A DNA stretch of 24,497 nucleotides, from assembly GCA_900548495.1 (NCBI GenBank), contig URKT01000029.1, positions 1-24,497 on the forward strand. Direction: 5' to 3'. Numbering within the stretch: the stretch's first letter is position 1; each line of letters begins with the position of its first letter. Below, piece after piece: positions 22,579-24,497 of the stretch. The DNA comes from an uncultured Collinsella sp. Its GTDB lineage: Bacteria; Actinomycetota; Coriobacteriia; Coriobacteriales; Coriobacteriaceae. Both the position numbers and the translations under genes were made by a program. The notes beneath the pieces were generated by a model. The model saw only the letters and a program-made list of their open reading frames with translations. It made no database searches and had not been told where the DNA came from.

Positions 22579-24312
22579 ATGGCTACAGAAAAGTCTTCTT
22601 CGCGCTCATGGATGTCCGATGCCGCGATCTATCAGATCTACCCGCGCTCGTTTAAGGATTCGACTGGTTCGGGTCTGGGCGATATCGCGGGCATTACCCA
22701 GCAGATGGACTATCTTGAGCGACTGGGTATCGAGGCCATCTGGCTGAGCCCGTTTTACCCTTCGCCTCTTGTCGATGGTGGCTATGATGTGGCGGACTAC
22801 TGCGATGTCGACCCACGTCTCGGCTCGCTTGACGACTTCGATGACATGATCGCTGCGGCTCACGCGCGCGGCATCAAGGTCATCGTCGACATCGTGCCCA
22901 ACCATTCATCCAACCAGCACCCCTGGTTCAAAGCCGCTCTTGCCGCCGGCCCCGGATCGCCCGAACGCGCCCGTTATATCTTCCGCGATGGTCGCGGCGA
23001 GCATGGCGAGCTGCCTCCCACCAATTGGAATGCCAACTTTGGCGGCCCCGCATGGACGCGTGTTGCGGACGGTCAGTGGTATCTGCACATGTTTACGCCC
23101 GAGCAGCCGGACTTTGACTGGTCATGCCCTGAGGTTCACGCGCTCTTTTGCGACGTCCTGGCGTTTTGGAGCGATCGAGGCGTCGACGGCTTTCGCATTG
23201 ATGTGGCGCAGGGTCTCGCCAAGGATCTCGACCGCGATGACCTCGACCGGTGGCATCTCGCCGAGGGCGATGACATGGTTGACGACGGCACCCATCCGCT
23301 GTGGGACCGCAATGAGGTCCACGAGATCTATCGCGAGTGGCGCCGCGTGTTCGACCGCTATAATCCGCCGCGCAGTGCCGTTGCCGAGGCGTGGGTGCTG
23401 CCCGAGCGCCAGTATCTCTACGCGCGTCCCAGCGAGCTTGGCCAGACATTCAACTTTGAGTTTGCCAAGGCCACTTGGACCTATGATGACATGCACACTG
23501 CAATCGAGAAGGGCTTGAAGGCAGCCGTCGAATCCGATTCCGCCTCGACCTGGGTACTCTCCAACCACGACGTGCCGCGCGTGGCGACACGCTATGCCCT
23601 GCCGCAAATCAAGGCGACGCGCTACCACCAGATTGCGCTCGACTGGCTCTTGCGCGACGGGTCGTCTTATGACGAGGACCGTGAACTCGGCGAGCGCCGC
23701 GCGCGGGCGGCCCTTTTGCTTGAGCTGGCGCTTCCGGGCTCGGCATACGTGTATCAGGGTGAGGAGCTCGGCCTTTTTGAGGTGGCTGATATCCCGTGGG
23801 CTGCACTCGAAGACCCTACTGCGACCAATACGCACGGACCGAAGCGTGAGAAGGGGCGCGACGGCTGTCGTGTGCCCCTGCCGTGGGTGGCGGCGGACGA
23901 TCCCGCGCATGGCGGATCGTTTGGGTTTTCGCCGGCAGACGCCGATGCGGCGCCCCATCTGCCGCAGCCTGCATGGTTTTCCGATTATGCTGCCGATAGG
24001 GAAGAAGTGGACCCGACATCGATGCTTGCGCTCTATCGTGACGCCCTCTGGCTGCGGCGCAAGCTGCGCGGGTGCGCCAACGATCTTGCGTGGCTCGATC
24101 TTGACGGGCGCACCGGTCTTGCGGATGGTGCCGAGGGCGCTGAGGGCGGCGTCATCGCCTATCGCCGCGATAACGGCTGGGCGTGTGTGACGAACTTCGG
24201 TGCAGCACCCGTGGAGCTGCCGGCGGGCAGGGTCCTGCTCACCTCATCACCGCTTGCAGACGGCAGGCTCGCGCAGGACAGCTCTGCCTGGATCATGCTC
24301 GGTGAGATGTAG
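22579..24312 (+). CDS. GH13 family alpha-glucosidase (oligo-1,6-glucosidase type)
   Basis: A 577-aa cytoplasmic glycoside hydrolase with no signal peptide, predicted to split alpha-linked gluco-oligosaccharides such as maltose or isomaltose products. The four GH13 regions are visible: DIVPNH (104-109), GFRIDVA with the nucleophile Asp208, AEAWV with the acid/base Glu270, and VLSNHD with Asp331. The N-terminal AIYQIYPRSFKDSTGSGLGDIAGI is typical of this subgroup. The C-terminal beta domain starts near 520. AAGGGAGA at 22563-22570 sets the ATG at 22579; the frame extends upstream to 22489 without support. It stands alone between two tRNA-Gly genes. Exact linkage specificity cannot be fixed from sequence. 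Confidence 0.92.
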   Translation: MATEKSSSRSWMSDAAIYQIYPRSFKDSTGSGLGDIAGITQQMDYLERLGIEAIWLSPFYPSPLVDGGYDVADYCDVDPRLGSLDDFDDMIAAAHARGIKVIVDIVPNHSSNQHPWFKAALAAGPGSPERARYIFRDGRGEHGELPPTNWNANFGGPAWTRVADGQWYLHMFTPEQPDFDWSCPEVHALFCDVLAFWSDRGVDGFRIDVAQGLAKDLDRDDLDRWHLAEGDDMVDDGTHPLWDRNEVHEIYREWRRVFDRYNPPRSAVAEAWVLPERQYLYARPSELGQTFNFEFAKATWTYDDMHTAIEKGLKAAVESDSASTWVLSNHDVPRVATRYALPQIKATRYHQIALDWLLRDGSSYDEDRELGERRARAALLLELALPGSAYVYQGEELGLFEVADIPWAALEDPTATNTHGPKREKGRDGCRVPLPWVAADDPAHGGSFGFSPADADAAPHLPQPAWFSDYAADREEVDPTSMLALYRDALWLRRKLRGCANDLAWLDLDGRTGLADGAEGAEGGVIAYRRDNGWACVTNFGAAPVELPAGRVLLTSSPLADGRLAQDSSAWIMLGEM

Positions 24313-24383
24313 GGGCATCTCGCTGTGAGCCTGCGTTTGTTCGCGCCTTTCGTGACGACTGATGCCCTCGCGAGAGCGTCGCA

Positions 24384-24432
24384 AAACTTTTCAAAAAAAG
24401 TTCTTGCATAGGATGCGGGCATCACGTAAGAT
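24384..24432 (+). promoter_or_regulatory. Promoter of the second tRNA-Gly
   Basis: AACTTTTCAAAAAAAGTT (24385-24402) precedes the -35 TTGCAT (24404-24409), and the -10 TAAGAT (24427-24432) follows after 17 nt, 13 nt before the tRNA. It matches the layout of the first tRNA-Gly promoter. Confidence 0.75.
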
Positions 24433-24444
24433 TAATCCTCGTAA

Positions 24445-24497
24445 GCGGACATGGCTCAGTTGGTAGAGCACAACCTTGCCAAGGTTGGGGTCGCGGG
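24445..24497 (+). tRNA. tRNA-Gly (anticodon GCC), second copy, cut by window end
   Basis: The 53 visible bases are identical to the first 53 bases of the tRNA-Gly at 22325, including the TTGCCAA anticodon loop. The T-arm and 3' end lie outside the window. Confidence 0.95.

Overview
The window is a chromosomal segment of a GC-rich actinobacterium, most likely a Collinsella-like member of the Coriobacteriia. The reasons are a whiA regulator placed directly before glycolytic genes, secG at the end of that cluster, strong C/G bias at third codon positions, and AT-rich tRNA promoters. The genus is inferred from gene content and style, not from a database match. Every protein gene and all three tRNAs lie on the + strand.

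Region 1 (38-4812) looks like a sialic acid / amino sugar catabolic operon. It holds an acetyl-xylan-esterase-family esterase, a second member that has lost its nucleophile serine, a DHDPS/N-acetylneuraminate lyase family aldolase, a ROK kinase with the HxGH variant motif that I recall from ManNAc kinases, and NanE. Together they would release O-acetyl groups, cleave Neu5Ac to ManNAc and pyruvate, phosphorylate ManNAc, and epimerise it to GlcNAc-6-P. No transporter or sialidase is in view. Two large nested palindromes separate nanA/nanK and nanK/nanE.

Region 2 (4864-12110) is the conserved rapZ-whiA-gap-pgk-tpiA-gpmI-secG cluster. The yvcK gene usually found between rapZ and whiA is absent, and gpmI sits between tpiA and secG. 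Terminators follow nanE, gap, gpmI and secG. A 14-bp perfect palindrome with a central CG lies upstream of gap and may be a LacI/CcpA-type operator.

Region 3 (12352-18294) is a complete peptide ABC importer, oppABCDF, with a twin-arginine lipoprotein as the binding protein. Hairpins lie before oppA and between oppA and oppB. Region 4 (18295-18896) is about 600 bp without a gene. It holds two very large nested palindromes and two shorter hairpins.

Region 5 (18792-22219) has tRNA-Leu(GAG), then a PAS-GAF-PP2C (SpoIIE-type) phosphatase, then a short protein that joins a STAS anti-anti-sigma domain to a HATPase anti-sigma kinase domain. This pair is a compact partner-switching module with no sigma factor gene nearby. 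Region 6 (22265-24497) has two identical tRNA-Gly(GCC) genes (the second cut by the window end) flanking a GH13 alpha-glucosidase. All three tRNA genes share the same AT-rich inverted repeat next to the -35 box.

The observations most worth checking are the four nested palindromes, which share an architecture but not a sequence, the fused STAS-HATPase with its phosphatase, and the esterase/pseudo-esterase pair in the sialic acid locus.
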